From assembly GCF_040958095.1 (NCBI RefSeq), contig NC_091219.1:29740572-29804571 (forward strand): a stretch of 64,000 nt of DNA, in the 5' to 3' direction. The translations under genes were made by a program, and so were the position numbers. Each line of letters begins with the position of its first letter. The stretch's first letter is position 1. The notes beneath the pieces are model-generated. The model was not told the DNA's origin and did no database searches. It saw only the letters and a program-made list of their open reading frames with translations. Below, in pieces: positions 1 to 12,600 of this stretch. Source of the stretch: Procambarus clarkii. Its lineage: Eukaryota > Arthropoda > Malacostraca > Decapoda > Cambaridae.

Positions 1-885
1 TGAATACAAACGTAGATACTTATATATAACGTGAGTATATATAAGGGAGCCGGTCGGCAGAGCGGACAGCACGCTGGACTTGTGATCCTGTGGTCCTGGG
101 TTCGATCCCAGGCACCGGCGAGAAACAATGAGCAGAGTTTCTTTCACCCTGTGCACCTGTTACCTAGCAGTAAAATAGGTACCTGGGAGTTAGTCAGCTG
201 TCACGGGCTGCTTCCTGGGGGTGGAGGCCTGGTCAAGGACCGGGCCGCAGGGACACTAAAAGCCCCAAAATCATCTCGAGATATACTGTAATAACAGCAC
301 AAACAATATGGTGGGAGAAATCTTAGTGAGGGAGGGAGGGAGGCAGCATTGGCTGACTTTGTGTTGTGACTTCTGTTATTGTCTGAACTCACCATACCAG
401 CTTAGTTGTACAGTTATGGTGAACAAAACATGTAGATACTTATATACTGTATAATGTGTGCATATAGTGTAATAACACCACAAAGAGTATAGGTGGAGGA
501 GGACTGTTAGTGTGTCTGGCCTTGAAAGAGTGAGTGAGGGAGGGAGGCAACGTTGGCCAACTGTGTGTGGCGACCTCTGTTATGTCTGAACTCACCATAC
601 CAGCTTAGTTGCGCAGGTATGGTGAACAAAACATGTAGATACTTATATATAACATCTGTATATAGTGAATAAAAGTAAAAACAGTATGGTGGGAGGAGAA
701 ATATTGGCAAGTGAGCAGTTGTTGAAGGAGGGAAGGAGGGAAGGAGGTGGCAGTGGCTGGCTGATGTGTGTTGGCTTCTCCTCAGTGTTTTAACACCATA
801 CCACCTTAGTGGTTCGTTTGGCAAACAAAACATGCAGATACTTATATATAACACGTGTATACAATGTAATAACAGCAAAACTATT
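1..885. repeat. Tandem array of ~200-bp satellite-like monomers
   Basis: Four monomer starts share the block GTAGATACTTATAT at about 12, 432, 635 and 834; the last three are spaced 203 and 199 bp apart. Each monomer also holds a GGGAGGGAGG purine tract and an ACCATACCA(G/C)CTTAGT block. The first monomer is lengthened by a SINE insertion (45-280). Divergence between units is moderate, so the array is not recent. It may continue beyond the left edge of the window. Confidence 0.75.
45..280 (+). mobile_element. tRNA-derived SINE, family 1 (SINE-1), copy a
   Basis: The head resembles a tRNA: a GAGCCGGTCGG start, a degenerate anticodon stem-loop CTTGTGA, and a strong B box GGTTCGATCCC with a TCCTGGG/CCCAGG T-arm. 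The body contains the family mark CCTAGCAGTAAAATAGGTACC. The 3' part (GGCCTGGTC...GGGCCGC...GCCCC) resembles the 3' end of LINE-A in this window. Short ATATA repeats flank it at about 39-43 and 281-285, and uninterrupted neighbouring monomers show the empty site. The cloverleaf is imperfect, so it is not a functional tRNA gene. Confidence 0.85.
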
Positions 886-1340
886 TGTTTATTGTTCTAT
901 GAACATAATAATTGAATCACTAATATGCACACCATAATTTTGAGTATAGCGATGATTCACACATTCTATAAATATATCACACACTCACTATTGAATAATA
1001 TTAATGCAAAAAGCCTAAGGAAAAATCAGTGAGAGACATGGAAATAATTAGGTAATGTCATCTTTGTGGCAACTCCCGCCCGACAGCCCTGGCGGAGCTG
1101 ACCGCCTCCGACAATTGCTCTGTCAATGCCTCAATTTTGCCAGACTTCCTCGCCCTATTGTGGCCAAAATATGTCACCTACAATTTATTTTTTATTTTTC
1201 CCATGGTCTGGGATTGCAAATGATCACTTTTATAGATTTTTTTTTTTTATTATTTTTTCTTGCACCTGGGCATGTTGCAGGCTATAATCACAAGAGCAGC
1301 CCAGGGGTTAAACGGCCCAAATGACATTCATTTCTATGAT
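886..1340. other. AT-rich stretch with no recognised feature
   Basis: No coding exon, RNA gene or known repeat was recognised. The stretch has homopolymer T runs near 1235 and short open frames without family resemblance. Confidence 0.5.
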
Positions 1341-1342
1341 TA

Positions 1343-1531
1343 ATGACTGCACTGCGCAACGCACCTTTACGCGCCCAATGTGCCTTTACGTGCTCAATGT
1401 GTAGTGCGCAACGTGCCTTTAGGCGCTCAATGGGTGGTGCGCAACATGTCTTTAGGTGCTCAATGGGTTGTGCGCAACATGCCTTTAGGCGCTCAATAAG
1501 TGTTGCACAACGCGCCTCGGGGATCTTCTAG
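1343..1531. repeat. 33-bp tandem repeat (about 4-5 copies)
   Basis: The unit starts GTGCGCAAC at about 1404, 1437 and 1470 (period 33) and carries GCCTTTAGGCGCTCAATGGG. Because 33 is divisible by three, one frame stays open and reads as an 11-residue periodic peptide; this is a by-product of the repeat, not evidence of a gene. Confidence 0.75.
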
Positions 1532-1653
1532 TTACTAGTATAGCATACAATTTAAAACTGGCGCACAGTGACACTGGTACGAAATGAATGTCTGAGGGCC
1601 CTAGTGATCGTCTGCCATTTTGAAAAAAAAAAATCCCAGCATGCCCCAGGGTT

Positions 1654-3335
1654 GTGGGGAGCCTCAGTTTCAAGGAAACAGTCATGTTTGACGCATCGTC
1701 TACGAGCTCCCACTCCACTGTCAAGGAAATAGACTCTGAGGAGGAAATACGCGACATATTGTATGATGATGGAGTGATGGATGATGATTTAGACTATGCT
1801 CCAGAGAAAGACCTAACACAGAGGTCTGACACGAGTGAAGGGGAGAATGAGATGGAGGGGGGTTGCGAGTGTGTACAGTACACGTGCCTCACCCGGCATG
1901 CCTTGCCGCCCCGGATCAACACTGCTAAAGTCACCACCACGTTGTGTCCTCTGATGCGAATTTATTTAGTGATAGTACATGTGATGAATCATTCTCGGGC
2001 TTCAGTGACATAAGCTCCAATACAAGCAGTGCTGACGAAACGAGTATGAGCAGCGATGGTGTTACTAGGTGGGGTTTTGCTGCCCCAGCAACACGCCGAG
2101 GCAAGTGGCAGCGTGTCACGCAGCCAGAGGACAATAACGACAGTGTTCCCTCGACATCAGGTGTTCATGGTATGCCTACACTACACAGAATACATTCATC
2201 TCCTGGCATACCTATATGCAGCTCTAGCACAAGACAACGGAGCCGTATTTTTGGTGCTCGTGGTGGTGTTAGCGACAAAACCAAATCCACAGGTGTACTT
2301 GTGTGGGAGGATTGTGAGACTTCTGTCCCACAAATTCCAACATTTGATGGTACCGATGTTGGTGTGACACTGTTATTCCCCTATACAGGTGATATGGCTG
2401 AAATAGACTATTTTATAGCATATTTTGATAAGGAATTCATGGACCATCTTGTTGCAGATGAACAGATATGCTCACAGCCTCATTGACCTTGGCAGCCTCA
2501 TGCAAGAGGCATTTTACCTGCCTCTTGCATGACAAGATGGAAAGACATGACAAATGAGGAAATGTACGTATTTTTAGCGTTGAGCATGATGATGAAACAT
2601 TCTGAAAAAATGTGATCCAGGATTATTGGAGCAAAGACAGCCTTGTTCCATTCCCCATGTTCAACAGGTATATGTCACGTGATAGGTTCCTGTTGCTTCT
2701 CAGGTGCCTGCACTTTGAGAACAATGATAATGAAGACAGGACAGACTTTGGAAGGTGCAGAAGATTTTTAGTGATGAGACGAAAGTTCCGTGACTATTTT
2801 GCACCAGGACAGAATGTGGTGACTGATGAATCGCTAGTTCTCTTTAAGGGACGACTGACATTCAAGCAGTACATCTCATCAAAGCGTCACCAGTTTGGAC
2901 TAAAGTTTTTCGCGCTATGTGACTGCGAAACTGGTATTGTCGTGGACATAATACTGTATTTAGGTACAGACATTGACATACCAGCTCAAGATCCACACGG
3001 GTTCTCCGGCAGTGTTGTCGACACACTCATGAAACTGTTGCTGAACAAGGGGCATATCCTGTCTACTATACCAGCCCCTTGTTGACCAGATTCCTCCTTG
3101 ACCACAACACCGGCGTATGAGCACTGTCAAGGCCCACAGGAGGGAAATACCAGTATTTGGCATTGGTATTGCAGTGGGTGATTGCCAGCTGCGAAAGTGT
3201 GACAATATCTTATCAGTGCACTGGAGGGACAGACACGAGGTGAATATGTTGACAACTATTCACACCGGTGCCATGTTGGACAGTGGCAAGGTATACAGTA
3301 CCAGCATATTTTTCCAATTGAAGAAAAATGTTCAC
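1654..3335 (+). pseudogene. piggyBac-type transposase pseudogene (PGBD-like)
   Basis: Several successive frames resemble piggyBac (DDE_Tnp_1_7) transposases. An acidic N-terminal segment (from 1654) and a second frame (1944-2486) lead into the catalytic region at 2612-3085. That region carries the typical start of the domain (YWS...PMFNRYMSRDRF), the first catalytic aspartate in VTDESLVLFKGRL, and SKRHQFGLKFF. The frame changes near 1940, 2490, 2600 and 3085, and there are in-frame stops, so it cannot encode an active enzyme. A 33-bp hairpin insertion at 2499-2531 contributes one break. No convincing TTAA-flanked terminal repeats were found. It lies 3' of the last visible PTGES2 exon, on the opposite strand, presumably inside the next intron. 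Confidence 0.85.
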
Positions 3336-3541
3336 ACTGAAAGGAAGCACAGCATTACAAATATTTTCTTAATGAAATTATTTCTGGATGACTAAGACCT
3401 AATAGTAATCAATATCAACTATTTAGTGTTCAATTTACTTCAGTAAAATTCCTTGTGTGAATTAACAGGTTAGCCATCAAACTGCTATGTTTTCTAATTT
3501 ATCACCATACATATTAGTATATTACTGTTAAATCCACTTAC

Positions 3542-3653
3542 TTTAGAAAACCATTCAAATGCTTGGAATGCTTCCTTGGGAGTACGATAAACATTAGGGG
3601 AAAGAACATGTACAAATACATCATCCACCCATTTCCTCCACTTGCGTTCTTCT
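3542..3653 (-). CDS. PTGES2: PTGES2 coding exon 4
   Basis: This 112-bp exon has an acceptor TTTTGCAG before 3653 and a donor GTAAGT after 3542. It completes a split valine codon and then encodes EERKWRKWVDD...TPKEAFQAFEWFSK, ending in phase 0. The match to the family continues directly from exon 3. No following exon is visible between 1 and 3541. Confidence 0.92.
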
Positions 3654-6600
3654 CTGCAAAAAAAAAAAAATAAAATAAAAAATAAAAATAAAAAAAGCAC
3701 TGAATGTAATGAAATTCCAGTTTCTAGACGAATCCCCGTGGCTCCCTGAAGTTACAATGCTGATACAGTGCCAAACTATTAAGTGCCATCACTCGCAGAG
3801 TTCTTGTAGGCCTACCGAGGACCATGAGCCAGAACACGTCTCCCTCTAAAGCAGTGCAGAGAGCAGTGGCACTACAATCAAACTGTCAGTGAATTTTAAT
3901 CATGTCTGCCAGTGGAAAAGCACCCACAAAATTAGCAAGAAAAAACACACCACTGCTGGTTATCGATGTCTCAAACAACCAAAGAAAAAAAATACCACCA
4001 CCAATGTAAAGAAACGATTCCTCCCCTCGTTTTGGGGGGCAGACTGGGTCAGCCGGCTGCTCAACTCTCAGTTCTACGATGATGGGAAAAACCAGCCCCG
4101 ACTGTCTGGGAAAAGGAGGGTGTCAGGGAGCCTCCGGGGCTCACCCAGAAACTGGCATTTATTACATTCATATTCAATGCTGATTTTCTGGGGAAGTCCT
4201 TTGCGGCTCCATGAAACTACCTACCCACAGAGAAGAAATACAAGGGAACTCACTAAGGAGGAGGGAGCACCGCAGGTACAGTATTCACAAAGGAGAAACC
4301 ACGGGCCATAACACACAACCCAAGGCCACACAAGGCCAACAAGGCATAATAATATGCAAGAGAACCTGGGTGCCATGACCCAGTCTGACTGCCAAAAACA
4401 CCGCACCCATATAACTGCCCAAATATACAGGCAAAAACAACTGAGAGAACGGCAAATAAATGAATGTCATGGGCACGAGGGAAGACCTCGGGCTGGCCAG
4501 ATTGAAGAACACTGCAGACAACCAGAGAAATATGAGCCCTGAGAAGAGGGACCAGGTAAACCAGAGCAACCAACGAGTCCACCAAAGCAGAAGTGGTGGC
4601 ACGAAAGTAGCGGCAAAGAACAAGATGCACCCCTGGCCTAACCAGCCAAGCATCAACCACCAATCAACCCCTCTGAAAGCCAACCAACTCATTCTTTGCC
4701 AGAAATGAAGGAGCCAACAGCAGATGAACAAAACAACTCCCTGGGCTAAAGGACAAAAACCCTGGTGCTGAAGGAAAGCATGAAGCTCACCCACCTGACA
4801 ACCAGAGGCAGGGGGGAACAAAAACAAAGCCATATAAAAAACCAGCGTTGAATGTAATGAAACGCCATTTTCTGGGTGAGACCCGGAGGCTCCCCGGAGC
4901 TTACTAGGCTGATATGCCAATGTCAGACTTTGGCATCAGTCACATGTATGGAGTTCTTTGGGCCTACCGGGAATCACAAGCCAGAACCTGGCCCCCCTCA
5001 GAAGAAGCAAGGGGAGCAATGGCCTATAGAAACCTCTGTGTGGTTAGAAGCATTCTATGTCTCCCATCGACCGGGTCAGGCATCCAGAAAGGTAAGCATC
5101 CCAAAACAAACCCCTATTCTGGTGAAAATATTGCTACCAAAAGCCGAAGAATTGGATAGAGCTAAACAAAGCGAGCAAACGATAATGACTTCACACATCG
5201 CCGCGCCGTTGTATGAGCAGCTTCCCCCTTCTCAGGAGGGGGAAGAGGGAGCCCCAGACCCCACGCTGGCAATCCCCATTTCAGTTCTTAGGCTGGATGT
5301 CAAAACACGTGAAAAACCGCCGACCGGAGGGAGGGAGGCATGCCGGGGAGCCTCTGGGTCTCACCCAGAAAATGGCATTTCATTACATTCAACGCTGGTT
5401 TTCTGGGGGGAGCCCCTTCAGCTCCCTGGAGCTAACTACCCAGAAGAAAAAATAGGAACTCACCCAGGAGGCAGTTGCTGCTCACTCCTCAATTAAAAGT
5501 CGAGACAACTGGCTGCAACCACAGACCTAAAGCGACACAGGCCCGACTAGGCCCTTGGACGTTCACAAGGTAACGAGCAGCCAGGACCCTGTTCGACCAC
5601 CAAAAACCCTGTGCCCGAATACCAGCCCCAGGACATGCTGCCAAAGACGGCAGCAAGAGCAGCGAACTTACGAACGCCATGGGTACGGGGATAGACTGCA
5701 GGCTATCTAGCCTTAACTCTGCGGACGACCTGGGAGACCCGCACCCACGAACAGGGAAGAAGGGAAACCGGATCAACCCAAAGCGCGTCCTCGGGCACAG
5801 AAGCCATGGCGCGCAAATAACAGCGAAGAGCCACAACCGGACACAAAACATGATGCACCCCCGGCCTAACCAACCAAGCATCCACAACTCAGGGACCCCT
5901 CCAGAAAGCAGCAGTCTCATTCTTTGCCAGAAAAGAAGGAGACGGCTGCAAATGAACAAAACCATCACGAAGACCGAAAGAGCAGAAACCCCTGCGCTGG
6001 AGGAGAGCATGAAGCTCACAAACCCGACCCCCAGAACAATCCTAAACCGAAAGGGCCACAACAAACTGAGGAGAAGAACGATAAGAGAGCACTATGTCCA
6101 ATGTCAGGATGGCTCAGGCGGCGCACGAGCAGGCCGGATGTGAAACAACGCCCAAGACAGCTTGCGAAACAGCGCAGATGTAACATCTATACCGAAAGCA
6201 AGCTGAAGCAGCTCCGCCAGTGCCGCGCAATACGAGGTGACAGTGTTAGGCATATACTATACAAAGGTCTACTGCAATCAGCATAGCCGCTGACTAAGAA
6301 ACCTGAACACAGAGCTGCAACATCCCTATGTCCTTCGGGAGAGCAGGGCAAACAGGCAAAAATGGAGAGGTGCAAAGAAAACCTGTCCACAAAGAAACCT
6401 TGCACCACTCAAGTGAGTGGCCAACTTTCAGAGAAAAACAAAAGTATGTCTGTCGGCCAAGACAACACCGGCACCTCATAACACATTAGATGAGCAACAT
6501 GTGGAGGACAAGTCCCACATGACTTAGGGTCAAAGGTGTCACTGACCCAGCAGGTAGCATGACGGAGGCAGACAGGTTTGAACAACGCCATGTGGTACAG

Positions 6601-9600
6601 ACAATGCACAACCCTAGAACTTGCTCAAGGCGAGTGGAGGTTCAGCTGGGATATCACATAGACCACCAAACTTATGGTTTTTTACGGTTTGCAGGGAATG
6701 GCACTGCAGGAATCCAAGGCACTGGAATCACCAAGCTGGAAATCCAATTAGGAAATGGGTCCTGCAGCTTTTTTTATTGGCAAGACAAGAAGCCTCATTT
6801 CAGAATGAAAGTGGAAGGGAAGAGTCTGATAGACCCCGAACAGGTATAAGCAGATCAACCTGGCTCACCTGAGGCTGAGAAAGCCAACCTCGGCATGCAG
6901 CATGCAGCAAGTACAGGTCGCTTGAATCCCAGTGTACCTCACCAGTCAAAACTCGCTCCCGACTTCAGTGAAGACAGAAGGCAAAAAACAAATACTTACC
7001 CTGGGTGAGAGCAAACACAAGTGAGGAAGTTATTGTTCTGCATTATTTCGTTATTTCCTTATAACCAACTGGTCTGTTTTGTCTCACTGGCTTTGTGGGT
7101 GCTTACCCTGTGGTGGTGGACATGCTTAAAATTCACTGACAATTTATTATAGTGCCACTGCTCTCTACACCTCTTCAGAGAGGGGCCATGTTATGCTCGG
7201 GGTCCCAAGTAGTCCTAAAAAACTTTGCCACTGATGGCACCTAGTAGTTTGGCAATGAATCAGCATTGTAGCTTCAGAGAGCCACAAGGAAAAGATCCAC
7301 CCTCAGAAAAGAAAAAACAGCACTTGTATCTATATCTGATCAACCTGTCCTCTTAAAAAGAACGTAGCTTTTGGCCGTTTGCCCGTATGGCCGAATATGG
7401 ACGTAATTTGAAAATGAAAAAAAAAAAAAAAAAATTAACATAAATTTGGGATTTTTTTTTTCAACAACAGTAAGTTAAGGGTCCTCTGATAGGTTAGGTG
7501 GGCAGGAAATTCTCATAAAGTTTCAAAACGGTATGAAAAACATTAATGGAAAGAATCCTCTTCTCAGCTTGCCGAGTAAGCCAGACGACTCAAACAGAAA
7601 ACGGAACAGTACGTCACTTTTGTGAGTCGATTTCATTTCAAATTATGTCCAAATTTGGCCATAGTGCGCATATGAGCGAAAAGTGACGTTATTTTTAAGA
7701 GGACGGGTTGATCTGATAACTTATCTTTGAAAACTGTAGTTTTTAATTGAGATTCTTCCTTGCAAATTTTAAACACTTTCAAGTGCTGGCTGCTGAAGGA
7801 GAACATGTATTATCATATTAGTCATGTTGTCACCTATATACAATGAGAATAAAAGTGTTAACATGTAGTTACATTAGAGAACATATTGCAAACAACAAAT
7901 AAGAAAGCAGCAGACAGTAAACTAGAAACAAAGAACTAAATAATTTGACACCAGTAAACACTACAAATGCTATGTGCTCACCAAACTGCCTAATTGTGCT
8001 AAGTAGGTTGAGCATCTATGGTACCACTTCTCAACCTTCAATCCATTAGTGTTTAGGTGTCGAAGCCTACTAGACATCTTCATTTTAAACTGCATATACA
8101 GTGCCTCCACCACTTCACGTCTTAAAGCATTGTATTTGTCCACTACTCAGACCCAGAAAAATTCTATTGTGTGTCTAACTTATTTTGGCACTTGGTTTAC
8201 ATTTGAGTCTCTTTTTTGTCAAATGCCCATTTGAAATAACCTGTCCTGTCTGCCTTGTCAATTCCCCAAGAAATTTGTATCTGGTAATCATGTCTTCCAT
8301 AACTCTTCCAGCAATATAAGGTCCAATGTCAGTAGTTTTTCCGTACAACTCATACCTCTCAGTTTTGGACTACATAGTCATATATTCCAAGATTGATCTG
8401 ACAAGGTACAGGAGTACTTCGGTTTAAGAATTTAATCCATTCCTGGAGACGGTTCGTAACTCGAAAATTCATAAACTGAAGCAAATTTCCCCATAAGAAA
8501 TAATGGGAAATGAATTAATCCATTCCTGCCTCCCAAAAACTTCACCTCAAAGCAAATTTTATACCTAATTCACCCAAATCTTCACTACAAAAGTATGTTC
8601 AAGTTATTACTTACCCTTGCTGATGACTCCTGTTGGCATATGGAAGATAGTAAGGAGGGGAGAGGAGGAGAGGTTACTGTTTGGAAGGGAATTCCCTTTC
8701 CATTATAACATCAGGTAGTGAAGATTTCTCTGGAGTGCACACTGGCACATTTTGCCTGCATACCACCAAGTCCTGCTTGTGGCGCACCGCTTGATTTTCT
8801 CACAAGGAAACGTTCCATTGAAGATTGTTTTTCCCTTCTTTGCAACACTTGTCTGTAGTGAGGCATCACATTGCCACTGAAAAGATTACTGCAACGGCCT
8901 ACTACAGCTTTCTCTTGGAGAGTCGTTTCATGCTTACCATACCATTTTCATGCTTACGAATGATCTCTGTGTTTCCTCTATGGTCATTCTCACATGTGAT
9001 TTCTTGCCTTGAACCTTACCACTGACTTTCTTGGAACCCATGGCGAGATATATAATAACTTTTATGCTCAAATAGCCAAAAATCCAAAAAGAAACTGTAA
9101 ATCCTTGCGAAGAATTCAGGCGGGATAGTCACTGGGCGCGAGGCAGTGGTAAACCGAGGCGCAATCACCGTGCCACCACGCACTAGGTCGGCCGTACACG
9201 TATCAACAAACTCGTATCCTGAGGTAAAGTTCTGATTCAAATTTTCCGAACAATTCGGGCTCATAATCCGAAAAGTTCATAAACAGGGGCGAGGAAGGGG
9301 TTGAAACTGTGTTGCTTTGAAGGAGGGGGGGGGGGGGGGGGGGGGGGAATACATTCAACACTCCCGCCAGTGCAGTCACTAGTTCTGCACATGTGCATTG
9401 CAGTCACGGCACATGTGGCCCTCATGGAGGAAAACTTACGACCTCATTCACACTTGGCTATGATCATCCATTTTCTTGCTCTTATGGTGCTTTCTTGTGG
9501 CTGGCTTCATGAGGACATTGATTCGCTTGGCATGGGGTTAGATGCAGGTGTCTTGTTGTCCACTGCGGTGGCTTCAGCAGCTTCACCTAGGCTCCAAAGG

Positions 9601-12600
9601 ATACCTGATCAACCAGGCTGTGACTCGTACGTCAGGCTGCAAGCAGCCGTGTCCAACAGCCTGGTTGATCAGTCCGGCAACCAGGAGGCCTGGTTGACGA
9701 CCGGGCTGCGGGGACGCTAAGCCCCGGAAGCACCTCAAGGTAACCTCAAGGTAGGCTGTATGCACCCAAACTCCAGGAGGTAGTTGCCGTGTTCTAGGTA
9801 GGGCTGGGACTTTGCCTGCTGCTGGTTTGGGTAGGCCTTCTTTGGAGCCAGATTGTGGGTTATGAGCCTCTCGCTGTCCATTCCTCTTCTGCTCCTCAGC
9901 ACTGCTTTTGTGCCTAGTAGAAAGACACCGCTGTTTGTGATTCATGCCTTCTCTTCATGGTTCACTCCTTTCACAGGGCAGTACGGAGAGGCAGCTCACC
10001 TGGTTTACAGACTCCTGGTCCCACCATTTGTGGGATTTTCGGGGTATTCCTCAAGGCCTTCAATGGAGTTGGTTGGTCGTCCTCCTTCCAGGGGGTCAGG
10101 GCTATCAGGGTGCTCCTCGTTCCCTTGTCTCTGTCAGGTCATTACGGAATGGGTAGCTTCCGACGTGGTCAGACGTCAGTGTCTATACTGTACTAGGCAT
10201 CTTGTATTTTTCCAGTCCCAATATGGGATTTGGCTGAGCTCGGTTTCATCCTTGGTCATTCGGGGTTGTATGAGTTCATCCCTTGTCCCCCCTTCTGTAT
10301 GACCACTCTGGCCCAAATTCATAAACATGTGTTGGAGCTCTGTGTTGGAGTCTTGGGCCTGGTTGATTTCTCTGCACCTCAAGGACACTTACTGCCACAT
10401 CCTTTGAGGTTACCTTGAGGTTACCTTGAAGTGCTTCCGGGGCTTAGCATCCCCGCGGCCCGGTCGTTGACCAGGCCTCCTGGTTGCCGGACTGATCAAC
10501 CAGGCTGTTGGACACGGCTGCTCGCAGCCTGACGTATGAGTCACAGCCTGGTTGATCAGGTATCCTTTGGAGGTGCTTATCCAGTTCTCTCTTGAACACT
10601 GTGAGGAGTTTGCCAGTTATGTTCCTTATGTGTAGCACAAGCGTGTTGAACAGTCTCGGGCCTCTGATGTTGATAGAGTTCTCTCTCAGAGTACCTGTTG
10701 CACCTCTGCTTTTCAACGGGGGTATTCTGCACATCCTGCCATGTCTTCTGGTCTCATGTGATGTTATTTCTGTGTGCAGGTTTGGGACCAGCCCCTCTAA
10801 TATTTTCCACGTGTAAATTATTATGTATCTCTCCCGCCTGCGCTCAAGGGAGTACAGATTTAGGCTCTTTAGTCGGTCCCAATAGTTTAGATGTTTTACT
10901 GAGTGGATTCTAGCAGTAAAGAATCTCTGCACGCTCTCCAGGTCAGCAATTTCTCCAGCTTTGAAAGGGGCTGTCATCGTGCAGCAATACTCCACTCTAG
11001 AGAGCACAAACGTTTTGAAAAGTATCATCATCGGTATAGCATCTCTAGTGTGAAAAGTTCTTGTTATCCAACCTGTCATTTTTCTTGCAGTTGTGACGGC
11101 TACTTTATTGTGTTCTTTAAAGGTAAGGTCTTCCGACATGAGTACACCCAGATCCTTTACATTGCCTTTTCGTTCTATGTTATGATTTGCCCGAGTTTTG
11201 TACGTGGTTTCTGTTTTTATATTTTCATTTTTTCCATAGCGCATGAACTGGAACTTATCTTCATTAAACACCATATTATTTTCTGTAGCCCATAGAAAGA
11301 CCTGATCTACATCTGATTGGAGGTTTGCCGTGTCCTCTATGTTGCCTACTCTCATGAAGATCCTTGTGTCATCTGCAAAGGATGATACAGTGCTATAGGT
11401 TGTGTTCTTGTCTATGTCCGATATGAGGGTGAGAAAAAGTACTGGAGCAAGCACAGTACCCTGGGGGACTGAGCTCTTCACGGTTGATGGGCTGGATTTT
11501 ATTTTGTTGACTATTATACATTGGGTTCTGTTAGTCAGGAAATTGTAGATCCATCTGCCTATTTTTCCGGTAATTCCTTTTGAACGCATTTTATGTGCAA
11601 TAACACCATGGTCACATTTATCAAAAGCTTTTGCGAAATCTGTGTAAATTACATTCGCGTTTTGTTTTTCTTCCATAGCATCTAATGCCATATCATAGTG
11701 GTCCAGCAACTGCGACAGGCAAGAGTGCCCTGTTCTGAAACCATGTTGTCTGGGGTTATAGAGATGCTGTGATTCCATGTATTTTGTGATCGTACTTCTT
11801 AGCACTCTCAAAAATTTTTATGATGTGCGATGTTAGTGCTATCGGTTTGTAATTTTTGCCTCTGTCTTATTTCCTCCTTTATGAAGTGGTGCTATCTCTG
11901 CTGTTTTTAGTATATCAGGGATAACGCCAGTATCTAAGCTTTGTCTCCACAGAATGTGGAGGGCCTGCGATAGTGTTTTTTTACAGTTCTTGATGAATAT
12001 AGAGTTCCAAGAATCCGGGCCTGGTGCAGAGTGCATAGGCATACTGTTTATGGCTTCTTCAAAATCCAGTGGGGATAGGGTGACGTCTGATATATGATTT
12101 GATGTTGGTATCATATCCACATATCCCCATACATCCAAGGTCAGAGAATGGTTAAGTTTTGACATGGGGCGTCGAGCTTGCCACTTCAGCATCCTTCCCT
12201 TTAGTCTGAATCTGGCTCCCTGTGTTTTTACCAGATTGTCTAGGGTCATGGTGACTTTTCTTCATTTACTGGGGATTCATATTCTTGCCTACCTTGATGA
12301 CGTGTTGGTTTAGGTCCCTAGTCAAGCAGCATGTCTGCTAACCAGGGATCTGGTTCAATTCCAACTCACCTGTTTTGAGTTCATGGTGGACTAGCATAAG
12401 TCCCAGTTGGTTCAGTCCCAGGTTCAGACTTGGCTGGGCCTCGTGAGACTCCTGGCTGTCGTCACTTTCTTTTCCACCAGCGGCTTTGCTCTGGCTTCAG
12501 TTCCTTGGCTACAGCATTGCCACCTTCTGGTGTTGAGGTGGCCCCTGGTGACTTGGTGTTGGCTTAAGCATTTATGCAGGAACCTGAACTTAGTCTGCAT

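Noticed and set aside
1343-1531. Repeated 11-residue peptide (RRSMGGAQHVF type) as a possible small protein
   Set aside because: Explained by a 33-bp tandem repeat that stays in frame by its length.
4285-4920. 211-codon minus-strand frame with hydrophobic, W-rich sequence
   Set aside because: It lies across repeat family X, is not matched by its other copies as protein, and resembles no family.
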